Numbered from the stretch's first letter, positions 10,575 through 21,420 are shown. The stretch: 64,000 nucleotides of DNA from Phoebastria nigripes (GCA_035582835.1 JAYKAV010002766.1:3066683-3130682); one strand, 5' to 3'. The notes: generated from the sequence alone by a model not told the origin. Numbers and translations: made by a program.

Positions 10575-11800
10575 TCAGGAAGCAAAGTTTGGCTCCTTCC
10601 AGGTGTGTGCCTGCCTTGCACACATGGCTTCGGCACACTGCCTGTGCACGAGGACGGAGCAGGAGACACTCCGAGCCAGCTGCTCTGTGGCTAACGCACA
10701 GAATAAGGTTGGAAGCACTGAATAAGGTTGTATGATTTAGCACTCAGGTGGGTGAATAATATTTATTTATCTCTGCCATGCAGCATGACTGCGTTGGTGC
10801 TGTGAACATCAGCACGGGCTGCTGCGAGCATGGCTGCATGGCATGCAGCAGGTCAGCCTGCACAAGTGCACCGATCCAGTTTGTACAGCAGCCCTCGGGC
10901 TGGGAGGGGGGCTCCTGTCCGCGACCTGGCCTGGGGCTGGAAAAGTTTGCAAGGGCTCAGCACCCAGGAGGGAAAGTTATTCTTGTCTAGAAATTACTCC
11001 CTGCTGAGGAAATAGCATTGGCTCTTTGTTAAGAGTGCAGCAAGCGTGTAAGAGCCAGCCCGAGGACAGCTGCTCCCCGCGGCACGGTGCGAGCGAGTGG
11101 GTGGGCTCGGGGGGCTCCCTGGCAGCAGAGCCCCTTCCCCAGCTCACTGCCTTCGGGCAGAGCCAGCGGCCAGAGCACCCGCCTCCCTCCCGCTCGCAAG
11201 ATGCGATTGCCACCTACAGTCCCCTCTCCCGCATTTCTGCTCGGCAGCGGGAAGCTCCCCGCAGCTCGCCAGCTGGGCCTGGACGTGGCTTGCTTGCGCT
11301 CTCGGCCGCACGCTTGCAGCTGCACGCTGGGCCGGGGCAGGCAGATGAAGCCGCAGTATTGCAGCAATTTTAGCAATATTGTGTCTTCCCTCAGAGGAAC
11401 CCCCTGCTGCTGCCCTGGAATGGAATGGGCTAGGCTGGGATGAGCTGGTAAATCCAGCAAGAGCAAGCAAAGCCCGGTGGGTTCATTCTTCCCAGCCTGG
11501 GAAGAGAGCCAGGGCCGGTGGGAGAGAGGAGCCGGGGAGTGCAGGCGCCTGCACCGTGTCCCCGTCCGCCTGCACCGTGTCCCCGTCCGCCTGCGGGACC
11601 CTGGGATCCCTCAGCATCCCACCGCCCCGTTCCGACAGCAGCGCCCGGCAGCAGGGGCTGCGCCTGCCCGGGGTGCGAGCCCCATCCGGCAGTCCCAGAG
11701 ACCTGCTGGGACCGGGGTGTGCCTCTGCTTCGTTATTATTTGCATTGACTTTGATTATAACGTGTCGCTTCTCTGACGCTGGTGATTAAAGTGGAAAGGA
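10575..11800. other. GC-rich DNA; no recognisable gene
   Basis: An 11-base direct repeat, GAATAAGGTTG, occurs twice near 10700 and 10720. From 11060 to 11710 the sequence is GC-rich with moderate CpG and many overlapping open frames on both strands, none with a recognisable domain. It contains the 21-bp tandem repeat at 11547-11594. It could be the shore of a weak CpG island. Confidence 0.4.
11547..11594 (+). repeat. 21-bp tandem repeat, 2.3 perfect copies
   Basis: A 21-base unit starting GCCTGCACCGTGTCC is repeated perfectly at 11547-11567 and 11568-11588, followed by the first six bases of a third copy. The unit length is a multiple of three, so it could sit inside a frame, but no coding evidence exists. 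Confidence 0.85.
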
Positions 11801-11805
11801 CTCAC

Positions 11806-11979
11806 CTGACATGTCAGCTGAGCACATTTTCTCTGGATGCCGCAGATACACAAACAGCGAGCCCCTCGGCATCTTACGCAGACAAGTGGCCTCTCTGCTC
11901 TTGCCGCAGCTGGGACCCTGCACCGGCCCCCCCGGCTGCGGTGAGATAAACCACCCCACCAGCCTGGGACTGCTGGTGC
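11806..11979 (-). other. Candidate 174-base symmetric exon, minus strand
   Basis: On the minus strand the acceptor is a pyrimidine-rich run with a plausible branch site (CTCTAAC) ending TGCCTCTCCAG, and the donor is the ideal ACATGTCAG followed by GTGAGT. The 174 bases equal 58 codons exactly. Two of three frames are open throughout: the phase-0 frame begins APAVPGWWGG and is Arg/Cys-rich, and another contains VGWFISPQPGGPVQG. The third has a stop. No family is recognised. A symmetric length and two near-consensus splice sites make this one of the best exon candidates, but an untranslated or lncRNA exon is equally possible. Confidence 0.33.
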
Positions 11980-11989
11980 CTGGAGAGGC

Positions 11990-13250
11990 ATAAGCCGGGA
12001 GAGTTAGAGACAATTTGTTTAATCTGTCCTGACCCCGATCAATTCACAAATATTCCAGAGTATTTGAGGCACAGATCAGCAGAAAATTTCTGATTCAGGT
12101 CAAAAAAACTAAATGAAGTCTGGGCTGAAGTGGAAATTACCTTCACATAGGGGAAGAGAAGTTATGTGGATCTCTGCTGCTCCCAAGTATTTACATTGCC
12201 TTCAGCCCCGCAGTCAGGCCCTCAACACACTGTAGAGTTTGGCTTAATTAGTATTTAATCTTTCATTCTAGGCTGTAAAAGAAACTAAGATTCATGTGCT
12301 GCGTTTTGTGAGCAACACTGTGCTGTAGTGCGAGGGGGTAATTTGCTCACGTGAGAGGGGGGACTGCNGGGGTCCCCGGGCAGTGCCGAGCCCCAGGGTG
12401 ACCCCGGCCCTTTGCACAGGACGCAGGTATTTTCAGGACCTGCGGACGCAGGTATTTTCCTCCTGGCGCATTCCCCCACTCCTGCGTGCGACGTATGCAG
12501 TGCCTGGTGCTCCTCCTACAGCCTATTTACACTGCCTAGACAACACAGCCCTATCCCCATCTGTGATTACAAATTAGCAGCCTAGTCCTAAGTATCCTTT
12601 TTGCCTGAAGATGCTTGTCTAAATCTGATTTTTAATCTCTCTTTACCAGCTGCTCGTGCTGCTGCCCTTTGCAATTTATTTTGCATGTGACTTACACTGG
12701 ATAAAAAAGTATCTGTCTAATTTTCTCCAATGTCAAACATCCTTTTAGCTGGAGACAGTGTTTTATGTGTTCTACAATATGAGGGGAGCTCTGCCAGCAT
12801 AGCGGTCTCTTCTTTTCCTTGGGATTTATTGACTGCAGTGAGGTCCTGCTCTAATCTTCTCCTCTCACACCCTGTTTCTTTCCCTAAGAACCACTAAGCT
12901 CCTTGAGTCTCCTGTATCATCTCCGTTATGGGCAGAGCTCTTCCCTGGTTCATACCCTGTTCAATCCTATTGAAGTGCAGGGCAGTGCTGTGCATCCAAA
13001 TCAGCACAGATTTTTTCCCTTGAATAGCCTATTTTATGCATGCTCCGGGGAAGAGAACCAGCCTCGCTAAAGACTAAAATCCTTTCAAAAGGGATTTTAA
13101 ATATTTCAGATAAATCTTACTAATGGTAAATCTAACTATTCACTCCCAGCTCTTCATACATAGGACTTGACCCTTTATCATGCTAATGCAAGCCTTCAGT
13201 GGATGCTGTTCACAATCCCGTTTGGCCTCTTCATTTCCCCTATTGTCTGC
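11990..13250. other. AT-richer intergenic or intronic DNA
   Basis: From 12000 to 12350 and 12500 to 13200 the sequence is AT-rich with low CpG. A GC-rich island at 12330-12480 contains a 16-base direct repeat. TTAATTAGTATTTAATC near 12245 carries homeodomain-type cores. No exon with both signals was found. It ends at the pyrimidine-rich acceptor of the next candidate exon. Confidence 0.35.
12419..12459 (+). repeat. 16-bp direct repeat, 25-bp period
   Basis: GGACGCAGGTATTTTC occurs at 12419-12434 and again, unchanged, at 12444-12459. The nine-base spacer between them is AGGACCTGC. It is a short local duplication; no function is visible. Confidence 0.85.
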
Positions 13251-13256
13251 CATCAG

Positions 13257-13392
13257 CGACCCCCAGCCCCTGAGCTGCAGGTCCCCGGCCACCCCCCAGC
13301 CCCAGCTGCGGCCCAGCCGGCGGCTGGAGGGCTCGCCCCTGTACTGGGGAGGGGCGGCCGGGGGCCTTCGCCTCCGGGAGCTCCTGGGGATG
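13257..13392 (+). other. Candidate 136-base exon, plus strand
   Basis: The acceptor is a long pyrimidine run (CCTCTTCATTTCCCC then TATTGTCTGCCATCAG) and the donor is GGGGATG followed by GTGAGTGC. The 136 bases are open in more than one frame. The frame ending on a complete codon at the donor contains RRLEGSPLYWGGAAGG and LRLRELLGM, which looks protein-like in composition, but I recognise no family. The next plus-strand candidate exon lies 971 bases downstream (14364-14520). Joined in this frame the reading runs into a stop, so if the two belong together the transcript is non-coding or uses another frame. Confidence 0.33.
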
Positions 13393-14363
13393 GTGAGTGC
13401 CTGGGGGAGCCGGGCTGCAAGAGCCAGCCCGGGGCGGGGGGTACCAGCAGCGCCCGCTCCCTGGGGCACAGGGTTTTGTTGAACCACCATGGATCTCTTC
13501 TAGCTAAAGGGGAGAGGAGGGAGAAATTAGCCCGTTTGTTTGGGGCATTGCAAATGGTCGCTGGTTTCCTTGTTCTGCACTTCTCTCCTCCAGCTGCCGG
13601 TGGGTTTCTGGGCTCACCGGGTGCCCCAGGGCAGCCGACACCGTGCGATTTCTTGTGCGCTCCTCCACAGCTCTGCACACACAAGGCTGTACCCGGAGCG
13701 TGTGTGCAGACACAAGCCTCAGACTCTACAGCAAGAGCAAATCGCTCTGGGGATGCATATTTCTGCTCTGCATTTCACGTCAGTGCTGTCGTGCAGACAG
13801 AGTGATATCCCTGGGATCCAAGCTAGGAGATGAGCAAAAAATTACATCAGGGTCTTACTAAAGAAAGAAAAGCAAGAATGTAAGAAGCCTCAGAAAACGT
13901 TCTGGAGAAATTTATGTTCTGGCATTCCTACCTCCTGCCTGTCTGGGGCTTGTCAGCAGCTGACAAGCAGTAAATGAAATGGGCAGACGCTGTCAGCTGC
14001 TCATGGGAGCGCCGGTCTAGTTCTTCCTCTGTCACTCAGCTCCACCAGCCCGAAAGGAAGGTGCAAAGCCAAAATCTCCGAGCTGCTCCCCTCCCTTCCC
14101 CCCGCTGTGGTGGGAAGCCCGGGGGAGCACCCGGCCAGCAATTACCTCATCCACAACCTCTGTGTCTTACTTTCTCTGGAGGCAGCTATTAGCAGTGTGT
14201 GCTNTCGCCCTGGGCATGGTCTGAGAGCCCTGCATCCTCACGCGACTTTATCCTCCAGCTTAGCAAAGCCCACGGGGCTTTCCATTGCTCACAGGTTTCT
14301 CGGGGGGACGTTGGGGTGCCAAAACTTTGAGGTTTCTGAGGACGTTTCTGCCTCTCTCTGTAG
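13393..14363. other. Putative intron between two plus-strand candidate exons
   Basis: It begins GTGAGTGCC and ends with the pyrimidine run TCTGCCTCTCTCTGTAG. Inside lie GC-rich DNA to 13700 and AT-rich sequence from 13800 to 13950. There is one N at 14204. Nothing else is recognised. Confidence 0.25.
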
Positions 14364-14520
14364 GAAGCGTGTTCCCACTCTTGCTGGAGCCGTGCATGCC
14401 GTGTGCGGATGCTGCCCCGGGAGCATGGATGCAGGCACTGGTGGGAGCAGATCTGAACCCCGAACGAGCTCCTGTGAAAAGCAGCTGTACGAGGCTCCGC
14501 AGTGAGCAACCTGTTTGCAG
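14364..14520 (+). other. Candidate 157-base exon, plus strand
   Basis: Both splice signals are close to consensus: the acceptor GTTTCTGCCTCTCTCTGTAG and the donor CTGTTTGCAG followed by GTAAGCC. One frame is open across the whole segment (contains VFPLLLEPCMPCADAAPG and ends SEQPVCR), entered with two bases of a split codon. The other two frames stop near the end. No domain is recognised. This is the strongest pair of splice signals on the plus strand and the best single place to look for a transcript. Confidence 0.38.
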
Positions 14521-14619
14521 GTAAGCCCCTCGGAGCCAGAGTGAGACCTTGCAATCCCAGCCCCAGCCATCCACCCGGGCTGTTAGCAGCTCGCTCTGGA
14601 GCAGGGTTGCCTTCCCTGA

Positions 14620-14890
14620 TTGCTAATTTAGATTTTTCTGCCATCCCACACAGTGGAATCAGGGGAAATAAAATTACAGACTTATTCACTCTTTTTGTAC
14701 AACTGATGTGCTGATTACCTGTCAATCAAGGAATTGCATTAACATCTGACAGTGTGTGCATAACAATTACCCCCATCAAATTAAGGAAACCTTTCACACT
14801 CAGAGACAGAGAGAGGGAGGAAATTCAATCAGCATGATTAGTTCAATCAGAAAAGAACTTCTTTTCATCAAGAAGGGGAAAAAGGTACAG
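14620..14890. promoter_or_regulatory. AT-rich block resembling a conserved non-coding element
   Basis: Low CpG and even AT content, with homeodomain-type cores (TGCTAATTTAG, CAAATTAAGG) and no simple repeat. The look is that of vertebrate developmental enhancers, but conservation cannot be tested here. A minus-strand exon reading also exists at 14719-14798 within it. Confidence 0.28.
14719..14798 (-). other. Candidate non-coding exon, minus strand
   Basis: On the minus strand a very pyrimidine-rich acceptor (TCCCTCTCTCTGTCTCTGAG) precedes 80 bases that end GATTGACAG followed by GTAATC. The donor is moderate. Every frame contains stops, so it would be non-coding. It overlaps an AT-rich block that may simply be a conserved enhancer. 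Confidence 0.17.
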
Positions 14891-15079
14891 CAAAAGCAGG
14901 GTAGGAGACAGGTATCTCTCAGGGCTGAGAGGTCAGCTCATGCACACACCACAGTGGTGTCTGGCACGGTGTGGCCCAGGGCTGGATTCCCAGCCGTGGG
15001 CGCCGAGTGCTTGCCAGGCTCCGTGCTTCCTCCCCACCCGAGTTCCTCCTCTCCTGGCTCCCAAAATCCTTTTCTGTAG

Positions 15080-15335
15080 TTCCTGGGCGAGCTCCTTCCC
15101 GGAGGCTCTGCCGCCCTGTCTTTCCCTGCCCACCTCCGGGGAGGCGAAGCAGGAGGCGGTGGGTTCCCACCGCCCCTCCAGCGGTTCCTCCCCTCTGCAC
15201 CCCGAAACAGCAGCTGGAGGAGGTGGGTGCGCGGGGATGCGGAGGCTGCCTCGGCTTTGTGGGACTCGAGCGGGGCCGAGCGGCGTGGAGGCGGCGCACT
15301 CTCGCGGGAGGATTTGTTTCGTATTCCCCGTGGAG
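15080..15335. promoter_or_regulatory. CpG-rich segment, possible weak CpG island
   Basis: GC-rich with clustered CpG, densest at 15230-15310 (words such as GAGCGGGGCCGAGCGGCG). No TATA box or clear exon start is seen. It is followed at once by an AT-rich, TAAT-rich stretch with a POU octamer, so a promoter-plus-enhancer unit is conceivable but unproven. Confidence 0.3.
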
Positions 15336-15420
15336 GGGAGGGGATCATTAATGCTAATTACTAACAGCAAAAGCGAGAGAGAGGAAGAAAAGCTCAATTA
15401 GCAACAATGCAAATGAAGCT
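15336..15420. promoter_or_regulatory. Homeodomain/POU motif cluster
   Basis: Within 85 bases lie ATTAATGCTAATTACTAAC, CTCAATTAGC and AACAATGCAAATG. These contain several TAAT/ATTA cores and a perfect POU octamer ATGCAAAT at 15407-15414 overlapping a SOX-like AACAAT. The clustering is visible; enhancer function is inference. Confidence 0.35.
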
Positions 15421-16620
15421 GGACTAGCGCTGCTGAGCGATGGCAAGCACACTCCCGGCCTTTCCCTGCTGTGCAAGCTGAGGTGGGGATGTACGTGGTG
15501 CCAGGGCTGGGCTGGGCAGGGCATCGCCACCTCCCTCCCATGTTCAAAGCAAAACCCACCGGCATTGCCTGTGTGCTCTGGGAGGGAGAGGGGAGAGGGG
15601 CTGGGGAAGCCTGGGGTGCTGGATCTATCCCTTCTGCCATCTCCCTCTGTTAAACGCAGTGATTAAAGGCATCAGGTAGATGGTCGCTGAGGCTGAAGAT
15701 GGCTGAACCCGAGGTCAGACTTGAGGTGGTTTTATCCAGCAATCAGAGAAATGTCATGCAGCTGGAACAAGAAGGGGAAGGGATGTGGAGCTTCATGACT
15801 TCTCAGCACAGCTAGCAAAAGCCAGTGGAGAGACAAAAGGAAGCTCTTGCAGTAGAGTATGAGATAGGCACATGTGCCAAATGACTCCTGAATTTTTGCA
15901 GAGTTAATTATTTTGTAATTAAATTCAAGCTGAAAGTCAAAATTGTTCCTGCCACTGAGACAGCAGCTCNGTGGGAGCGAGCTGTAGCAAGGTCAGGTAC
16001 TCGTAGTGTTTGTGCTCTAGCATCAGCTCTGCGTGCTATGAAGGTTTTACCCAAAAGAGGCCCTTCTTATGGGCAGACCCCTTTGAACATCAGCTGTGAG
16101 CTGTTTCGGAGTGTGCTGTCAGGGCCAATTGTCCTGAGAGCATCTGGGTCGCTCCAGGGTTTGTATGGGATTTATTGTGTCTGGGATCGCTGTACTCTCC
16201 TGATGTTTTAGGAAGACTCCAGTGTTGGAGGTGAAATTTAAAGCAGTTCGGGGTGGGACAGGGTTTCCCACATCGGGGACTTTTTTGAGGCATAGAGGAG
16301 TTATTGCAGAATGATGTCGAAGGGTCTCGCATGCTGGCACAAGCAGAGGGGGGCTCAAAGCTGGGAGAGAACAGGATCCTAGCAAGTCCTCACTGCAAAC
16401 GCTTGTAACAAAAGAGATTTTCAATTTTAAGGACAATTAGCGTGAGAACAGGTTGCTGGAGAGGATGTGAGATTCTTGATTTCTAAGAATAGGGTAAATA
16501 AGCATCTCTAGGAACGGCATAGCAGAGCTGCTCTTGCCTCAGGCAGGCAAGCGGCCCCTCGCAGCGTGTTTTCCTGTAGTTCCGCGATGTGCTTATTATT
16601 AGTTTTCCCATCCCAGCCCC
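15421..16620. other. No gene seen
   Basis: A G-rich purine stretch lies at about 15575-15615 and ordinary AT-balanced DNA follows to 16600. An N is at 15970. The stretch 15890-15945, with TTAATTATTTTGTAATTAA, is AT-rich and might belong to a conserved element. Confidence 0.35.
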
Positions 16621-16627
16621 ACTCTAG

Positions 16628-16705
16628 GATCAGGCCCAGCTTTGCAGAACTGTGCAGAAGACTGGAAGGACCTGATCCCCGTCCACCAGCCTTCGTAAAC
16701 AGCAG
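16628..16705 (+). other. Candidate 78-base exon, plus strand
   Basis: The acceptor is TTTTCCCATCCCAGCCCC then ACTCTAG, and the donor is AACAGCAG followed by GTAAAT. The length is 26 codons. One frame is open (starts IRPSFAELCRRLEGPDP), entered with one base of a split codon. The words RPSFAEL resemble the end of protein-kinase domains, but the match is too short and lacks the preceding Cys-Trp block, so I do not call a kinase. Confidence 0.22.
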
Positions 16706-18756
16706 GTAAATACGAGAGAGCAGGAACCCACAGCAAGAGGAACGGGGAGGGGCGCAGGCAGCCGTAGCCCATGCGTGTGCCTGTTCTCTCTGAGTGCAGG
16801 TGGGTCGTACAAAGTCAGGCTAATTTTCTTTTCCCAAAATATGGTCTATAAATGAATAAGCAAGTAAATAAACGAGTCCTCTCTCAGCAGTCTTCCTGCC
16901 ATCTGCTTACCATTACCAGCTGGCATCCACCCATTAGTTTATATCCCTTTCGTTCCAGAGGATCCAAAGCATCCTGCAAACTTTGGGCCATGTTTGGCTC
17001 TCACTTGCACCTGCGTATGTCCAGAATAACTCAGAGCTGACTTTGTCCTTTAAAAAGCTGATATTAGGGGTTATTTAGCTGTCCACTGAAATGCAGACGT
17101 CCCTGGCAAGCCATGCAGTAGCTGCCCGCTGGTCCCAGGTAGGTGGTGAGTGTCAGGCTGCCGTGGGGACCTGCTCTCACCCCCCTCCCCGCCGCCCTGG
17201 CCCTGCGCGGGGCTGTGCTGCAGAGATTCACCTTCCGCGAAAAACAACTTCTCCCACGCTGGGCACAAGGCGGGTGGAGTGGAATTTTTTTCCCAGCAAG
17301 CTGCACGTGCCTGAGGTCTGCACAAGAAGTTTATCTCAGCTCTACGGCCAGAGTCAGACAAGGGGGAGCAGAGTGAGGAATTAGAAACAAATTGTGAACA
17401 GATGTCAGGCAGAATAATAAGAAATGTGTGGAAGGCCCACCAGGATAGATTGATGAGGCAAAAAAAGCACTGGGCTCACTCAAGCAACAGCTGCCGTCCT
17501 GGAGGGAAAGGCGTGGGGAGGGGGAACAAGCCTGCCCGGGATCGGCGCCGTCAATAAACTTCTGTTATGCAAGTTGTCCTCCCGTGGGGACGCCCGCTCG
17601 CAGGCACGCCTGCTGCTCTGCTGTGGTTGCGCAGCAACATCGCATTAGGAGGCGTGATTTAAACATCTTGGCTCCAGTGCTTCCACTTACTTATCCTGCA
17701 AATTGGGGAGATGGAGACAGATTTCCCTCTCCTTCCACCTTGTCTGTGGCTACAGACAGAGAGGGAGGAGGGCAAAGTCTCTGAACAGGACAGCTCGTAA
17801 GAGGGGCAAAAATTCCTTGCATAGTGATAAAAGCAGTAATGTGGTTCTCCTGCTTTGGCTTGCTCTCCTAACCTTGGTCGGAGTGAAAACTTTATTGCAT
17901 GAACAGCTTGGGTGAGTCTTGCTTGTCGCCATGTAGAAATTTAAAGCCCTTTTGCAGAGAAAAGCGGTGTCAGTCCCATCCCGCTGACTCCCCTGCCAGG
18001 AATGGTGATTCATTAAAACAGCCACTTGCGAGGGGACAGTGCTTCCCAGCTCTGCCCGGCTGGCTGGGGACTGCCCCGCTCTCGCCCACCTGAACCTTTA
18101 CCCTCCCACGTTTTGTGGGACGAGCGAGCACGGGAGCTGGGAGCCAGCGTGTCCCCGGCAGCGCCCTTGGCCCGGCATCGTAGCTGCTCACTCAGCCTCG
18201 AGCACAGCCACCCGGGAGAAGCAGCTGAGGTTTACCTACAAGGCAGCCAGGTTTCCTGCACGGCCAGAGCCCCAGTGCCCTGCGCAGCGACCAGGGCATC
18301 ACGTCCCGGCTCTGGCTCACGGTGGGGGGGGCACATGGACGGGGGGTGGGAAGAGGCAAAAACCTCTTTAAATACCCCAAAGAGGAGTTTGTTTATTTAC
18401 TCGTAAGAGTAAAGGTCAAAATGTATTTTTTGTCATTAGTGCGTTTTAAAACCGCTTCTAATGAGTGAGTCGGAGAGGAAATGCTGGGGGAGGGAGCTGA
18501 GCCTGTCATTCAGCACATGAAAGGCTGAAAAATCTCTTTGTCTGACTTACAAATTGAAGTATAAAGATTGGCGATTACTACGGGCCGCAGATAACGATGG
18601 AACAGATACAAACCTGGAGCCGTGATAGGACACGCTCTTGACTGCTTGCCCCTGGGCCTGAAACAATAAAGCTCGTGCTTTTCAAGCCGCTTAATGAATG
18701 TGCAAGCTGGAGAGTTGTATTAAAGCCCTCTCTGGGGGTTTTGCTCTGCACTGCAG
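16706..18756. other. No gene seen
   Basis: Mixed sequence. AATAAA words at about 16867 and 17553-17558 are isolated. A G-rich pair of runs lies at 18320-18350. A short region near 18750 has an acceptor-like and donor-like pair only 29 bases apart (18757-18785), too small to call. There is no recognisable reading frame. Confidence 0.35.
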
Positions 18757-18789
18757 GCGGGCAGAGCATGTGCCCTAGCAGGCAGGTAC

Positions 18790-20780
18790 GTTTGGTCAGG
18801 GTGGCTGGAGGAGCAGAAGACTGGTGCTTGTGACGTAAGATCGAGCTCTGCCCAGGCAGCAGGTCAGTGCTTCCCTGCGCTTCCCCGGGGGCTTGTTCCG
18901 GAGCTGCTCCACACCCTGCCGCACGCTGCAGGGACGTCACCGTGCCACCGCTCTTGCTGTCGGTGTTGGGACGTGGGCCCCTGCTGCAGCGAGCAAACGG
19001 ATGATCTCTTTCCCTCTCCCCTCCTCGCTGGGAAAGGGCCCCAGGGCAGTGCTGACTCCTAGTGCTGCGGTGGAGGGGTGCCNTTCCCGAGATAACCAGC
19101 TCGTGCTTCTCAGGGAAAGCGTCTGCAAAAGTCGTTTGGACAGAAGTGTCATGGCTGACTGGCAGAACTGGACCCCCAAACCCATCTGATTTCATTAACA
19201 TCAATTTTTGCACGTGCAGATTATTGCATGTGGGAATAGGCAAGTATGCATGAAGGCAGAGATGCACACTTAATATTGCACATGCAGTTCAAGGGCTCGT
19301 TTTGAAAACTTGGCATCCATAGGAAAACAAATACTCTTACGTATTTGCCAACAAGGCATAGAGAAAATGATCCCAGCGTGAATAGTCCTCCAAGAGCTGT
19401 CACGGGAGGTAATGTCAGCCAACCTTGATCATTGTCTTCAGACTTGAAGTCATTATTTTTCTGGCTTGTAAATGAACAAGTTGCCGATATTTTCATCAGT
19501 GATACTAAAGCCTGTATAGCTCTGCAGCATAATAGGTCGTGACACTGGCTTAGGTTCCTTTGCCAGGGGAAAGGAGAGAGAAGACAAACCTTCCCGTCGC
19601 TGTTGGAAGCAAGCAGGGCACGCGCGTGCGTAAGCAGAGCTGGCTGGTGGTGCAAAACTGTCAGGAGAGAGACGGGATTGGGTTTGACTGACTGTTAGAG
19701 AGCCGGTTAAAAGGCTAATCTGCCTACGAAGAGCTGGTGTCTCTCCTGATTAGGAAAAGCACTCCTTCCCTTGTTCTGCTGTGATTTCTGCTCCACAGAC
19801 TGAGCTGTTGTAAGACTTTCTCTAATTCCCCCTCCTGCCCTGCCCTTAAGCTGAATGCAGCCCTGGTGAAAAGCCGGACGGCAGCAGCTGCGGGGCTGGA
19901 TCCAGCCCACGGGGACATGAGCACCGAGGGTTCCTCGAGCCGGCGGGCAGCCCTGGCAGCTGCTCTGTGCCGCCTGGGAGCACTGGGGCATCCCTGAAGG
20001 ATGGCGTCTGTTTGTTGATTGCTTAACCGCACCCGCGTTCCTTAATGATGTGTCGCACTGATATTTGCTNGGCACAAAGAGGCAGTAAGATCCTGGAGGC
20101 AAATTTTCCGGTGCCCTGGCAAGGCACAGAGATGCCACAGCCGAGGTCACCAACCCCCATCCCGACGCTGCCCTGGGCGCAGGGACTCTCCCTTGGCGGG
20201 CGAGGAGCAGACTTTGTGCACGTTGGCTTTGTCTGGTGTGCGATGAGGCGCAATGGAAATGGAGCAGTCCCTCAGGCAGCTTTGGGGTGGCGAGCGGTGC
20301 GGTGCCAGCCTGGTGCTGTGCCCCAGTAGTGGTGCAGAGCGATGCGGCGCTGCTCGACATGTCACCACGGCTGAGTGCAGTGTGCCAGGGTGAGAGCGGG
20401 GGGTGATGTGTAAACTGCCTGAGCTTTGGGCAAGTCACCCCACCCTTGTATCCTCCTCCTCGAAAGCCCGGATGCAGGAAGGGCACCGCTTCCCCAGAGC
20501 ATCCCTTCCCGTGGGGTCGCTGCTGGGAGGGGATGTGGGCTGGTACACGGAATAAGCCAATTCCAGAGCAAACATCCCGTGCCACTCGTGTAAGGGATGC
20601 TGGTGGCCGAGTGCTCAGCACGGATAACGAGCCTGGGTTTAGCCCATCAGACAACAAATCTCTGTATTCCTGCTGTTGCCACTCATCAAGCAAATGGGCC
20701 TGAAAACGCTCCCTAGAAATTATTGCATTTTATGTAAGAAAATTGCCTCCAAGAGTCGGGGGGTACAGGTCCTTGTCAGA
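18790..20780. other. Long chance open frame on the minus strand; no gene called
   Basis: A minus-strand frame of about 328 codons (19707-20693) spans this region but crosses an N, has no domain and shares its space with plus-strand frames. Its composition (Ser, Pro, Ala, Gln, Arg) is what GC-rich non-coding DNA produces. A stretch at 19190-19540 is AT-rich and CpG-poor. No splice-bounded exon was convincing. Confidence 0.35.
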
Positions 20781-20782
20781 AA

Positions 20783-20810
20783 GGGGGGGCGTGGGTGCGG
20801 GCGGAGGGGG
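20783..20810 (+). other. G-quadruplex motif
   Basis: Four runs of at least three G separated by loops of three to four bases (loops CGT, TGC, CGGA) meet the canonical G-quadruplex pattern. It lies alone in GC-rich DNA with no promoter evidence near it. Confidence 0.6.
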
Positions 20811-20949
20811 CCTCAGCCTGGGGCAGGGTCCCTGTGGCCACGTGCGTGATCTGAGCAGGAGCCCTGGCCGCTGTCTGTCTGTCCTGGCATGCCATCCCTG
20901 CTTTAAATGTGTAATATTTTTTCTAGGAAATACTTCTTGTAAGTGATAA

Positions 20950-21420
20950 TGTTGATATTTAAGAGTGTTTCTTTTTAAAGGTATCTTTAAGCAAAATCAA
21001 GCTTTAGTTGTGATTCATTCCCACTTGACAATCAAGCAGACACACATAGGCGCAGATATTTCTGCATATATATATATGCACACATAGACACATACATATC
21101 TGTTCAAAATTGGAAAGCAATCAATTCTGAGATTTATTTAATGCTGCATTGCACAAGTTTGATAGCCGGGTTGGTTAATTGCTGCACTAATAACACCCTT
21201 CGTCAAAGAGACTTGCAGGCAAAAATAAAAAAAGCTTAAAAAATTAAAATGGCAATAAATACAAACTCCTGCTAACATTTTTTAAATCCAGCATCTAAAT
21301 AGCAAATTAGCTGACACTGAGAGGAACAGTATTTTTTCCAATTCTACTCCCTATTCTAGTAGTTCTAAAAGCTCAATTTTTTTTATCATTAAGAAACTTT
21401 CCCAGTTAAGCAACGAGCAC
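20950..21420. promoter_or_regulatory. AT-rich block resembling a conserved non-coding element
   Basis: A long AT-rich, CpG-poor stretch with several homeodomain cores (GGTTAATTGCTGCACTAATAA, GCAAATTAGCTG). It contains a short TA dinucleotide run at 21066-21077 but is otherwise not repetitive. The abrupt change to CpG-rich sequence at about 21420 marks its right edge. Confidence 0.3.

Noticed and set aside
10575..10735. Remaining internal retroviral sequence to the right of the LTR
   Set aside because: The perfect duplication directly after the terminal CA shows the element ends at 10569; no primer-binding site or viral gene follows.
16628..16705. Kinase-like word RPSFAEL in a candidate exon
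   Set aside because: Seven residues are too few, the Cys-Trp block that precedes this motif in kinases is missing, and nothing else nearby resembles a kinase.
18757..18785. 29-base acceptor/donor pair (CTGCACTGCAG ... GGCAG then GTACGT)
   Set aside because: Too short to separate from chance; acceptor and donor of this quality at this spacing are expected several times in 64 kb.
19707..20693. Minus-strand open frame of about 328 codons
   Set aside because: It crosses an N, shows no domain or signal, and overlaps plus-strand frames in GC-rich DNA; composition explains it.
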